A stretch of DNA of 48,893 nt from assembly GCA_910585215.1 (NCBI GenBank), contig CAJUDQ010000009.1, forward strand, positions 41,746-90,638, given 5' to 3'. Positions 1-7,382 of this stretch are shown here, piece after piece. Within the stretch, counting starts at the first letter, position 1. Every line of letters starts with the position of its first letter. The stretch is from an uncultured Lachnospiraceae bacterium. GTDB taxonomy: Bacteria > Bacillota > Clostridia > Lachnospirales > Lachnospiraceae. The translations under genes and the position numbers were made by a program. Below the pieces are notes generated by a model that saw only the letters and a program-made list of their open reading frames with translations, was not told the DNA's origin and did no database searches.

Positions 1-30
1 CTCTTTCCCTACACGACGCTCTTCCGATCT
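1..30 (+). other. Illumina TruSeq adapter remnant at left contig end
   Basis: These 30 bases match the 3' part of the Illumina TruSeq universal adapter, including the final GCTCTTCCGATCT. They are not genomic. Genomic sequence starts at about 31, and the minus-strand reading frame that crosses into the adapter gains a false C-terminus there. Confidence 0.97.
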
Positions 31-344
31 GAAATTCCTTCTGTAAGTGTCCAAACATCAGAAATATCGCGAGGTGATACTTTATTTTCAGTTAATTTTG
101 TTCTACACCTAGTAAATTCGTCTGTTGAACCATCTGTTGGATATACACTGTCAGCCGTAACTGTGACATAACTATAGTTACCTGTTCGGGTAAGATTCGC
201 CTTTGCCAAGTGCATTGCACAACCGGTAGGAACACGTACTCTATCATTACCATAATCGGCAAATGCTGCAATACTATTATTTAATGATAGTATCATCGCT
301 ACCAAAATAATACTTGATATAATAGAAATAATTTTTTTCTTCAT
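31..344 (-). CDS. Small secreted protein of unknown function, 3' end cut off by the contig edge
   Basis: I do not recognise this family. The ATG at 344 is preferred over one nine codons upstream because a GGGAGGT ribosome site lies about 7 bases before it. The protein opens with MKKK, then a hydrophobic segment of about 20 residues and an AFA-type signal peptidase I site, so export is likely. The visible mature part (about 75 residues) has two cysteines, many Thr/Ser/Tyr residues and a pattern suggesting beta structure. The frame is open where it meets the adapter, so the C-terminus is missing and the true length is unknown. A strong sigma-A promoter lies about 110 bases upstream, which suggests it is a single-gene unit. 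Confidence 0.7.
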
Positions 345-365
345 AAGAATACCTCCCTTATCCCT

Positions 366-379
366 AATCAAATTTGATT
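366..379. promoter_or_regulatory. Perfect 14-bp palindrome in the 5' leader of the secreted-protein gene
   Basis: AATCAAATTTGATT is a perfect inverted repeat. It lies between the promoter at 456-484 and the ribosome site of the gene starting at 344. Its position after the transcription start would suit a repressor operator. The surroundings are very AT-rich, so chance is possible, and no regulator gene is adjacent. Confidence 0.35.
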
Positions 380-455
380 TTACAGATAATTAAATTTAAA
401 ACTCTTTATTATAATATAATTATTAAGTGAAAATTTAATTTTGTTCTATTATATT

Positions 456-484
456 ATTATATACTTCCTTTTCATACTTGTCAA
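456..484 (-). promoter_or_regulatory. Sigma-A promoter for the secreted-protein gene
   Basis: Read on the minus strand, TTGACA (479-484) and TATAAT (456-461) are separated by exactly 17 bases, a full consensus match. It points at the secreted-protein gene with a leader of about 105 bases. Confidence 0.8.
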
Positions 485-674
485 TAAACTTTATTTCACT
501 ATAAGGTGTATTTAAATTCAATATTTAAAAAAATATATTTAAATTATAAAATTTATATCTGTTATTACTTTATTAAAAACTACATAAATCTAACTTGAAT
601 ATGTATTATAACGGTAAAGAATTTGACTGATTTAAATGAAAAATATTTCTTATAAGAACCAGGTAAGGAAATTT

Positions 675-744
675 GCTCGCCCTACTCGTCGGGCGACCCA
701 TGCGCCGCATTAGTGGTTTATTTTCTCTGCACGGGTCTGCACAG
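675..744. repeat. GC-rich cluster of short palindromes in AT-rich spacer
   Basis: TCGCCC (677-682) pairs with GGGCGA (691-696) across an 8-base loop. ATGCGCCGCAT (700-710) is a second inverted repeat with 5-bp arms. TCTGCAC occurs twice, at 726-732 and 736-742, split by GGG. The composition is strikingly different from the flanks. It may be a dispersed intergenic repeat or a small structured RNA. It is not coding in any frame I can support. Confidence 0.5.
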
Positions 745-745
745 T

Positions 746-786
746 AAAAAGAGCTTTGAAAATATTTCTACTTTCAAAACTCTTTT
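746..786 (-). terminator. Intrinsic terminator of htpG
   Basis: The 15-base arms at 747-761 and 772-786 are complementary with one G:U pair. On the minus strand the hairpin ends in CTCTTTTTAC, giving a U-tract. It lies about 80 bases after the htpG stop. Confidence 0.8.
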
Positions 787-865
787 ACAAACCAGACAAT
801 TTTTACAAGTTTTTAATATAAACTCCTGAAAAAATCAGTTGCAACTATTTGTCTTCTGTTTACTT

Positions 866-2869
866 TTATTCCTGCACCAGCAGTGACATAATCTTGTTGC
901 TTCTCTGAATGAATTTTGTCATTGCTTCCGGCTTTAACTGTTCATGGCTGATAACTGCCAAATCATACAACTGCTCACAAATCATCGGAATATGCTCGGA
1001 CTCCTTGTGGTCAAGAACATATTTTACAAGTTCATTGTTTGCATTTAATACAAGAGTCAATTTTGAGCCGAACATGGACGGGTCCATCCCTGCCATACCA
1101 TACATTTTCATCATATCCTGCATACGTCTGCTCTCTTCCGAAAGTGTTACCATAGAGGAAATTTCTGCATCCTTTAATTTTTCAAGCTTAAGCTCTAAAG
1201 CATCGTTATTTAACGCCTTTTTAAATACCTCTGTCAAAGTCTTTGCATCCTCCTCCAGAGTCTTTTTATCTTCCTCTGAAGTTTCTTCCTTAAAGGTATC
1301 TGTCAAATCAGCGTCAATTCTTAAAAACTTTACACCCTCGTTCTTCTGTTCCAGATGTGTAATAAACGGCTGGTCAATATTATGCTTTAATACCACCGCA
1401 TCGGTTCCTTCATCCCTGAACATCTTAATATACTGGCTCTGCTGTATTTCATCTGTCACATAGAAGACCGTATTTTCATGTTTCTCTTTATTTTTCTCCA
1501 GACATTCCGGCAATGTCAGATATTTTCCGTCAATATTCTTAAATAAAAGATAATCTGTCATTTTTTCACAGAACTTTTCATCTTTTAAGCAGCCAAACTT
1601 GATAAACGGATTAATATCATCCCAGTACTTTTCATAATTTTCTTTATCTGTCTTGCACATTCCGGAAAGCTTGTCTGCTACCTTCTTTGTAATATAATCA
1701 GAAATCTTCTTTACAAATCCATCATTCTGCAATGCACTCCTTGATACATTCAACGGAAGGTCCGGACAATCAATCACACCCTTTAAAAGCATTAAAAACT
1801 CAGGAATCACCTCTTTAATATTGTCTGCAATAAAGACCTGATTGTTATATAATTTAATCGTTCCTTCTATTGTATCATACTCTGTGTTAAATTTAGGGAA
1901 ATATAAAATACCCTTCAGATTAAACGGATAATCCATATTCAGATGAATCCAGAACAAAGGCTCCTTATAATCATGAAATACCTTGGTATAAAAAGACTTG
2001 TATTCTTCATCTGTACAGTCGTTTGGATGCTTGGTCCAGAGAGGAGAAATATCATTTAGCGCAACTGGTCTTTTTAAAATTTTCTTTTTTGTCTCTGCAG
2101 GCTTGACAACTACCGTTTCCTTTGTGCCATCTTCCTTTTCCTTTTCTTCTGTTTCCTCCGGCTCTACAACTGTTTCAATTACAGTGTCTTTTTCTGTTAC
2201 CTCATCTTCGGCAACTGTTTCATACTGTGGTTCTGCTGTTTCATTTTCAAGAAAAATAGGAATTGGCATAAAGGAACAGTATTTTTCAATTACTTCTCTT
2301 GCTCTGTATTCATTGCAGAACTCCAGACTGTCTTCATTCAGATAAAGTACAATTTCGGTTCCGACACTCTCTCTGTTTCCCTCACCCATCTCGTAGGTCG
2401 TACCGCCGTCACATTCCCAGTGTACCGGCTCTGCTCCTTCCTTATAAGAAAAAGTATTGATTTCTACTCTCTCTGCTACCATAAATGCAGAATAAAAGCC
2501 CAGACCAAAATGTCCGATAATCTGGTCCTCACTTGTTTTATCTTTATATTGTTCCAGAAATGCTTCTGCGCCGGAAAATGCAATTTGATTGATATATTCT
2601 TCTACCTCTTCCGCAGTCATTCCCAGACCATTATCAATAAATTTCAAAGTTTTTTCCTTGTCATTTACAGAAACTCTTATTTTAAATTCATTGTCATCCG
2701 GAATCTGATATTCACCCATCATATCAAGCTTTTTTAATTTGGTAATGGCATCACAGCCATTTGATATTAATTCTCTGAAAAAGATATCATGGTCAGAGTA
2801 TAACCACTTTTTAATAATTGGAAAAATATTTTCACTGTTAATTGATAAATTTCCCTGTTGATTTGGCAT
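866..2869 (-). CDS. htpG: Molecular chaperone HtpG (bacterial Hsp90)
   Basis: HtpG is an ATP-dependent, homodimeric cytosolic chaperone. The N-terminal GHKL ATPase is clear: ELISN at 33-37, the ATP-binding aspartate in IDNGLGM near residue 79, and GHFGLGFYSAF at 119-129. Middle and C-terminal dimerisation domains follow. At 667 residues it is longer than the roughly 625-residue E. coli protein. The excess is an acidic, Glu/Thr/Val-rich insert at about residues 207-268, between the N-terminal and middle domains, resembling the charged linker of eukaryotic Hsp90. The ATG at 2869 has an AAAGGAG site 11 bases upstream. The gene has its own promoter and a CIRCE box, so HrcA heat-shock control is expected, and its own terminator. 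No dnaK or groEL gene is nearby. Confidence 0.97.
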   Translation of the reverse strand: MPNQQGNLSINSENIFPIIKKWLYSDHDIFFRELISNGCDAITKLKKLDMMGEYQIPDDNEFKIRVSVNDKEKTLKFIDNGLGMTAEEVEEYINQIAFSGAEAFLEQYKDKTSEDQIIGHFGLGFYSAFMVAERVEINTFSYKEGAEPVHWECDGGTTYEMGEGNRESVGTEIVLYLNEDSLEFCNEYRAREVIEKYCSFMPIPIFLENETAEPQYETVAEDEVTEKDTVIETVVEPEETEEKEKEDGTKETVVVKPAETKKKILKRPVALNDISPLWTKHPNDCTDEEYKSFYTKVFHDYKEPLFWIHLNMDYPFNLKGILYFPKFNTEYDTIEGTIKLYNNQVFIADNIKEVIPEFLMLLKGVIDCPDLPLNVSRSALQNDGFVKKISDYITKKVADKLSGMCKTDKENYEKYWDDINPFIKFGCLKDEKFCEKMTDYLLFKNIDGKYLTLPECLEKNKEKHENTVFYVTDEIQQSQYIKMFRDEGTDAVVLKHNIDQPFITHLEQKNEGVKFLRIDADLTDTFKEETSEEDKKTLEEDAKTLTEVFKKALNNDALELKLEKLKDAEISSMVTLSEESRRMQDMMKMYGMAGMDPSMFGSKLTLVLNANNELVKYVLDHKESEHIPMICEQLYDLAVISHEQLKPEAMTKFIQRSNKIMSLLVQE

Positions 2870-2968
2870 AATAAAAACATCTCCTTTAAATTATTTTTCA
2901 TATCTTAACTTGTTCTTACCTGTTGTAAATGATTTATTACTACAAGACAGTAAGTTTTACGATTTCTA

Positions 2969-2997
2969 ATTATAAAACCAATTTAAGAAAATGTCAA
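2969..2997 (-). promoter_or_regulatory. Sigma-A promoter of htpG
   Basis: On the minus strand TTGACA (2992-2997) and TATAAT (2969-2974) are 17 bases apart, a full consensus match. The 5' leader to the ATG is about 90 bases. The CIRCE box lies immediately upstream of the -35 element. Confidence 0.9.
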
Positions 2998-3004
2998 GAA
3001 AAAA

Positions 3005-3031
3005 TTAGCACTCATTTTGATTGAGTGCTAA
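3005..3031. promoter_or_regulatory. CIRCE operator (HrcA binding site)
   Basis: TTAGCACTC (3005-3013), nine bases, then GAGTGCTAA (3023-3031) is an exact match to the CIRCE consensus recognised by the heat-shock repressor HrcA. It lies 7 bases upstream of the htpG -35 element. The usual place is between promoter and start codon, so the geometry is unusual. The only other neighbour is the convergent-side 3' end of the rhamnosidase gene, so htpG is the target. Confidence 0.95.
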
Positions 3032-3056
3032 CATTTTAAGGAACATACCGCCTGAT

Positions 3057-5720
3057 TCAATTACAAACCTCAACCCCAACCGGCACATTCACTCCCACTT
3101 CTATTCCCTCCGGCCTTCTTTTGCACGTTACCTCTATCTTTCCATATGGACAGGTAATACTCCCTCTGATTTCTTTCATATCCGGCGGCAGATACGGTTC
3201 CACTTTTATTTTTCCAAATCCCGGCTCCAAGGAACGAATCCCAAGCATCCCGCAGATAATCCATTCCCTGGCATGTCCCATCATGGCATGATTGCGGCTT
3301 CTCTCCATCCCATTCCACAGTTCGTCACAGTTCCAGTACTCCGGTAATGTTGTAAAACCTCTGTCTGCAAACGCCCGATAACTTGGCGCTGTCTCATTCA
3401 TAATCATCTGATATACAATATCATTTCTTCCATGCTCTGCCAGTGCAAGAAATACCTGTTTTAATCCGACTTCCCCTGAAGTCAGATGATAATCCTTTCT
3501 CTGGACAGCATTTACTAACTTTTCTACTGTTTCTTTTTCCTTCTCCTCCGGTACAAGGCCGCTGAATAATACGCATCCATAGCTTGCCTGACTTCCATTT
3601 CCATACGCTCCGTCTGCTTCATGATAACAAAGAGCATGTTTATGAAATGCTTTTTTTGTTTTTTCTGCCGCTTCAATATACTCTTCTGCCTCTTCTTCAT
3701 ACCCTGCAATTTTTGCTGTCTCTGCCACAATGCCAAGCATTCTGTAGTATGCGCAGGTTGCCACAAGTACTGTCGGCGTATTTTCATTTAATTGTCCCCA
3801 TTCTCCCATCTGTGCGTAATTGTCAAGAATCCCATCTGTTACATATTTCTGTAAATATCTCAGATATTTTTTCATAACCGGATACATGTCATACAACACT
3901 GTTTTGTCCCCATAATACTGATAATACTCCCATGGAGTAAACACACATGCTCCATTCCAGTTCGGGTCCTTATGAAGCCCGCATATTCTCTGATATTCGG
4001 GTATAATTGCAGGTACGAATCCCTCCGGCTCATTGTATGGAATCTCTGCCTGTTCTCTGTCATGCTGGCTGTCTGCAATATCATGCAGAATTTTTTTCAT
4101 CCAATGGCTTACATCATAAGTTCCTGCCAGTGAGCGAAACATCAGATGACTTGTCTCTATCCATCCCAGTTTTTCAATCTGAGGGCAGTCTGTAAAAGCA
4201 GAGAACATATTGCTTTCCATGGAATGTTCAATCATTGTATTCACCTGATTGAAAAGTAAATTATCCGAAAAAAATTCACTGTTTTTTTCATTTGCAGTTC
4301 TGACAATACAATATCTGATATTTTCCTTTGTCAATTCTTCGGGCCATCCTTCTATCTCCAGATATTGAAATCCATGATAACAAAACAAAGGATGCCATAT
4401 TTCTCTGCCATTTCCCTTTATACAATAAGAATCCATAATCACACACTGATATCTTTCATTCCAGCTCTGTGTACAGGAAGACTGGTCCACAATCAGACAA
4501 TCTGTCTTTGAATGGTTGTACGTTTCATCGGCCTTTACAAGCTCTGCCGGATACATTTTTATCCATGTTCCCCTCTGCGCATCTGTTGTTTCAAGACAAA
4601 TCTCAGGAAAACCTGCTCCATTTCTTCCCATATCAACCAGCCAGTTTCCATTCGAAAGTCTGCTGATTTTATAAGGAGGCAGTTTTTCCATAATTTTAAC
4701 CGGAAGAAATTCTCTTCCGACAAGCTGTCCTTTTGGCGAACGCATTTGTATTGCCTGATTCCAGCCAGTTCTGCTGCCACAGGGAAGGTTCCAATCACTT
4801 TGCTCTCTGCATGCATCATAATCTTCGCCGCCATACCAGTTCTGAAAAATAACAGCACTCTGTTTCCACAGCCAGCTTTCATTACTGACCGCCGCCAGTT
4901 CCCTTGTACCATCTTGATACAGCACCTCCACCTGTGCAATCAGCTTTTTTTCTCCGCTGATTCCCGTTTTTACAAATCCTCCGTCATTTTTCTGATAACG
5001 ATGTGGAGGAATTGGTGTTCCATCCTTTTCAGCCATAACCGAATTTTCCAAAAATCCACAATATTGCCCATTTCCAAGGATTACGCCAAGGGTGTTTATT
5101 CCCTCGCTCAAAAATTTCGTAATGTCACAGGTAACATAATATACACTTTTTGTAGCATCGCTTTCTCCTGGTTCAAAAAAAGTATCTGCCAGTCTTTTTC
5201 CATTTAAAAATCCATAAAAAATTCCCAAACCGCTGATGTATAATCTTGCCGCTTCTATCTGAGAACTATCATGAATTGTAAAATCACATACAAACTGCGG
5301 CGCCGCTGATTTATTTCCTGTCCAATTATCCCCCTGTCCAATCCATATTCCTTTCCAGTCTTCCTTTTCAAGCAACCCCATTTCAAAAAAGGCAGTCTCA
5401 CTCCAGTCAGAGGCTACCCCACTCTCATCCCACACCTTTACCTTCCAGTATACTCTCTGTCTTGATATAAGTTCTTTCCCATAATACTGAATCCCAAAGG
5501 GTTCTTTCTGATTTTTTATTCCCGAATCCCATAAATCTCCGCAATCTTTATTCAAAAGCTCCATTGATGAGGCTGCCAGAATACGAAAGGCGCTTTGTTT
5601 CAGATATCTGTTTCCTTCTGTAATTCTATCATCGAAAATCCAATAGGAAAATACGGGCTTTTTTGCTGTTATTCCTATCGGACAGCACAAATTTTGAATC
5701 ATTAAATGTTCAGCCTTCAT
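3057..5720 (-). CDS. Alpha-L-rhamnosidase, glycoside hydrolase family 78
   Basis: The protein would remove terminal alpha-L-rhamnose from glycosides or polysaccharide fragments by an inverting mechanism. It has the GH78 architecture: N-terminal beta domains to about residue 450, including YWKVKVWD near 91-98, then an (alpha/alpha)6 catalytic barrel with the acidic motif DCPQIEKLGW at 511-520, and a C-terminal beta sandwich after the conserved H-A-M-M-G-H segment. The length of 887 residues suits the family. There is no signal peptide, so it should act in the cytosol on imported oligosaccharides. It starts 19 bases after the DUF5721 gene with a GGAAGGA site, so it looks like the tail of the polC transcript. 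No sugar transporter or rhamnose catabolism gene is nearby. Substrate specificity cannot be read from sequence. Confidence 0.88.
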   Translation of the reverse strand: MKAEHLMIQNLCCPIGITAKKPVFSYWIFDDRITEGNRYLKQSAFRILAASSMELLNKDCGDLWDSGIKNQKEPFGIQYYGKELISRQRVYWKVKVWDESGVASDWSETAFFEMGLLEKEDWKGIWIGQGDNWTGNKSAAPQFVCDFTIHDSSQIEAARLYISGLGIFYGFLNGKRLADTFFEPGESDATKSVYYVTCDITKFLSEGINTLGVILGNGQYCGFLENSVMAEKDGTPIPPHRYQKNDGGFVKTGISGEKKLIAQVEVLYQDGTRELAAVSNESWLWKQSAVIFQNWYGGEDYDACREQSDWNLPCGSRTGWNQAIQMRSPKGQLVGREFLPVKIMEKLPPYKISRLSNGNWLVDMGRNGAGFPEICLETTDAQRGTWIKMYPAELVKADETYNHSKTDCLIVDQSSCTQSWNERYQCVIMDSYCIKGNGREIWHPLFCYHGFQYLEIEGWPEELTKENIRYCIVRTANEKNSEFFSDNLLFNQVNTMIEHSMESNMFSAFTDCPQIEKLGWIETSHLMFRSLAGTYDVSHWMKKILHDIADSQHDREQAEIPYNEPEGFVPAIIPEYQRICGLHKDPNWNGACVFTPWEYYQYYGDKTVLYDMYPVMKKYLRYLQKYVTDGILDNYAQMGEWGQLNENTPTVLVATCAYYRMLGIVAETAKIAGYEEEAEEYIEAAEKTKKAFHKHALCYHEADGAYGNGSQASYGCVLFSGLVPEEKEKETVEKLVNAVQRKDYHLTSGEVGLKQVFLALAEHGRNDIVYQMIMNETAPSYRAFADRGFTTLPEYWNCDELWNGMERSRNHAMMGHAREWIICGMLGIRSLEPGFGKIKVEPYLPPDMKEIRGSITCPYGKIEVTCKRRPEGIEVGVNVPVGVEVCN

Positions 5721-5739
5721 ATCATTTTCCTTCCTCTCT

Positions 5740-6216
5740 CTAATACATGCTTAACTCCTTCTCTACTCTCATATCCCATACCCTTTCTAGGCTTTTATCC
5801 ATTGTAAACACATTTATAGAACTTCCTGTAATGCAATTCAGCATATGATTCTCATATACGAAATTCAGATATAATCCCCCTATATCTTCTATTCTGTAAG
5901 GAAGCTCCTGTTCCTTCAACATCTTTTCCATTTCCTCATCATTAAGCCTCAATACAATTTTAAACTTAAGCGGAGTCCGACTTCCCTTTATCATCTCAAA
6001 GCACAGTGGTCTTATTCTCCCCCATGTTGACCACAGCGGACTTCCCATATCTTCATACTCCTTCTCGGAATAAAACTTTTTCTGCACATGTCCGTCAATT
6101 GTAAATCTGTTAAATGTCACAATCTCTGCCTCACACAAAAAATACCTGTCAAAATTCTCTTTCATAAGAAACGCAGACATAAACATCTTCACATTTTCAA
6201 TATTGATACATTTCAT
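5740..6216 (-). CDS. DUF5721 family protein
   Basis: This 158-residue cytosolic protein resembles the DUF5721 family of Clostridia, recognised by an N-terminal pattern of the type 'I-x-x-V-K-x-F-M...F-D-x-x-x-L-x-E-A-x-I-x-T-F-x-x-F-x-I-D-G' and a later W-x-x-x-R-P-x-C/F-x-x-I-K-G segment. The function is unknown, and no catalytic motif or membrane segment is visible. It lies between the C39-like peptidase gene (3 bases away) and the rhamnosidase gene (19 bases), so it is very probably cotranscribed with them. The family call is from memory of the pattern. Confidence 0.65.
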   Translation of the reverse strand: MKCINIENVKMFMSAFLMKENFDRYFLCEAEIVTFNRFTIDGHVQKKFYSEKEYEDMGSPLWSTWGRIRPLCFEMIKGSRTPLKFKIVLRLNDEEMEKMLKEQELPYRIEDIGGLYLNFVYENHMLNCITGSSINVFTMDKSLERVWDMRVEKELSMY

Positions 6217-6219
6217 AAT

Positions 6220-7284
6220 CTACTTCTTTCTCTCTCCATAAATAGCCCATCCGCCTTTTATCTGGTCCTTAATCTGTTCATATGTAAATCCTGTATCTGT
6301 TCGTATCCGGCTGTTCGGGTCCTTTACAAAAAATTTCCCGTCTTCATATTTATAGATAAGTATAAAATGTCCTGAATAAGTAAAAATTCCCGGTCCCATA
6401 CTGAGAATTACCAGCTTGTCTTCTCTTAATGCAAGCCGGATGGACTCCTCGGTAACCGATATCTGCTCAGAATTTAATCCCAGTTTTTTTACTCCTCCAA
6501 GCATCAAATCCCATGCAGTCCCTACACCGTCTACATAATACCCGTTATCCTGTGCAAATTTACATACAGTAATCGGTGTATACTGTGCTCTTCCGGTAAT
6601 CGCCACGATTGCCATGGCAAGACATGTCGGGCCGCATCCGGAATCTCCGATTACATTATCTCCATATTTTATATATCCCCATCGATCATCCCACTGAATA
6701 AAGGTTGGAATAGCACCCTTTGTATAATCGCCGGAAATATCCACCACACTGGAATGTTTTTCATTAATTTCCACCGGATATTTCAACACAAAATCCACAA
6801 CTTCTTCATATTTTACCAGAAATTCTATCATTTCTGGCGGATAAGCCGCCTGATGAGCAACAATAAATTCCAGCTTCTCATCTCCGTTTTCAGTACTGTA
6901 AATTCTGTCCTTCAGTTTTTGTATCATTTCTTCATCATTTTGATAAATATACATGCTCTCGTCAATCGCAATATCAGATAAATCCATTGTATCGGAAATC
7001 ACATCAGGAATTGTTGTTTCCTCCTCCTGATTTGGATTTTTGTCTTTTTCCTGTGTCTTTAATGATTTCATCATATCTTTCACAGTAATGACGATTAACA
7101 CTGTACCCACAATGATAAAGAGGGCAAATATGGATGCCAGTATTGCCTGTTGTTTTTTGCGCTTCCTTCTTTTGCGCTCCCGCTCCTCCTGACGTCTGCG
7201 GTTCTTTTCCAGCTCTTCTCTTCTCCTTTTTTCTTCCAGAACCCGACTCTTTTTTCCTCCATGTATTGGATTTAACTCACTCAT
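6220..7284 (-). CDS. Membrane-anchored C39-like cysteine peptidase
   Basis: The ATG at 7284 is chosen over a longer frame because an AAGAGG site precedes it. The protein (354 residues) has a very basic, Arg/Glu-rich cytoplasmic helix (residues 10-44), one membrane segment at about 46-67, an acidic linker and an extracytoplasmic peptidase_C39-like domain from about residue 192. The domain shows W-D-x-R-W-G, then SGCGPTC with the presumed nucleophile Cys217, a later conserved SGHF histidine, and KDPNS with the usual catalytic Asp/Asn. It is likely a type II membrane protein acting at the cell surface on peptides or the wall; no transporter is fused to it. It follows polC by 98 bases and precedes DUF5721 by 3. 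Confidence 0.8.
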   Translation of the reverse strand: MSELNPIHGGKKSRVLEEKRRREELEKNRRRQEERERKRRKRKKQQAILASIFALFIIVGTVLIVITVKDMMKSLKTQEKDKNPNQEEETTIPDVISDTMDLSDIAIDESMYIYQNDEEMIQKLKDRIYSTENGDEKLEFIVAHQAAYPPEMIEFLVKYEEVVDFVLKYPVEINEKHSSVVDISGDYTKGAIPTFIQWDDRWGYIKYGDNVIGDSGCGPTCLAMAIVAITGRAQYTPITVCKFAQDNGYYVDGVGTAWDLMLGGVKKLGLNSEQISVTEESIRLALREDKLVILSMGPGIFTYSGHFILIYKYEDGKFFVKDPNSRIRTDTGFTYEQIKDQIKGGWAIYGERKK

Positions 7285-7382
7285 TACAAACCTCTTTCTA
7301 ACTTGATATACTAAAGTATTTTGTCTGTGTAAAATTGGAAAACTGCGGTTGAAATTTCTTAATGAAAGAAAAATCTGCATAT

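Larger units (their letters stand above)
345..865. other. Gene-free AT-rich spacer
   Basis: This spacer of about 520 bases holds no credible ORF. It contains the leader palindrome (366-379), a consensus promoter for the leftmost gene (456-484), a GC-rich cluster of inverted repeats (675-744) and the htpG terminator (746-786). The rest is plain A/T-rich sequence in which I see nothing. Confidence 0.7.

Noticed and set aside
9..371. A 120-residue reading frame continuing through the left edge
   Set aside because: Its last residues come from adapter bases, and its first nine codons precede the better ribosome site. I trimmed it to 31-344 and treat it as partial.
675..744. Insertion sequence or att site at the GC-rich element
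   Set aside because: There is no transposase or integrase, no flanking target duplication that I can see and no tRNA gene nearby.
1998..2737. Plus-strand ORFs over htpG and similar opposite-strand ORFs elsewhere
   Set aside because: They are Ser/Phe-rich antisense shadows of well-supported genes, without ribosome sites or family features.
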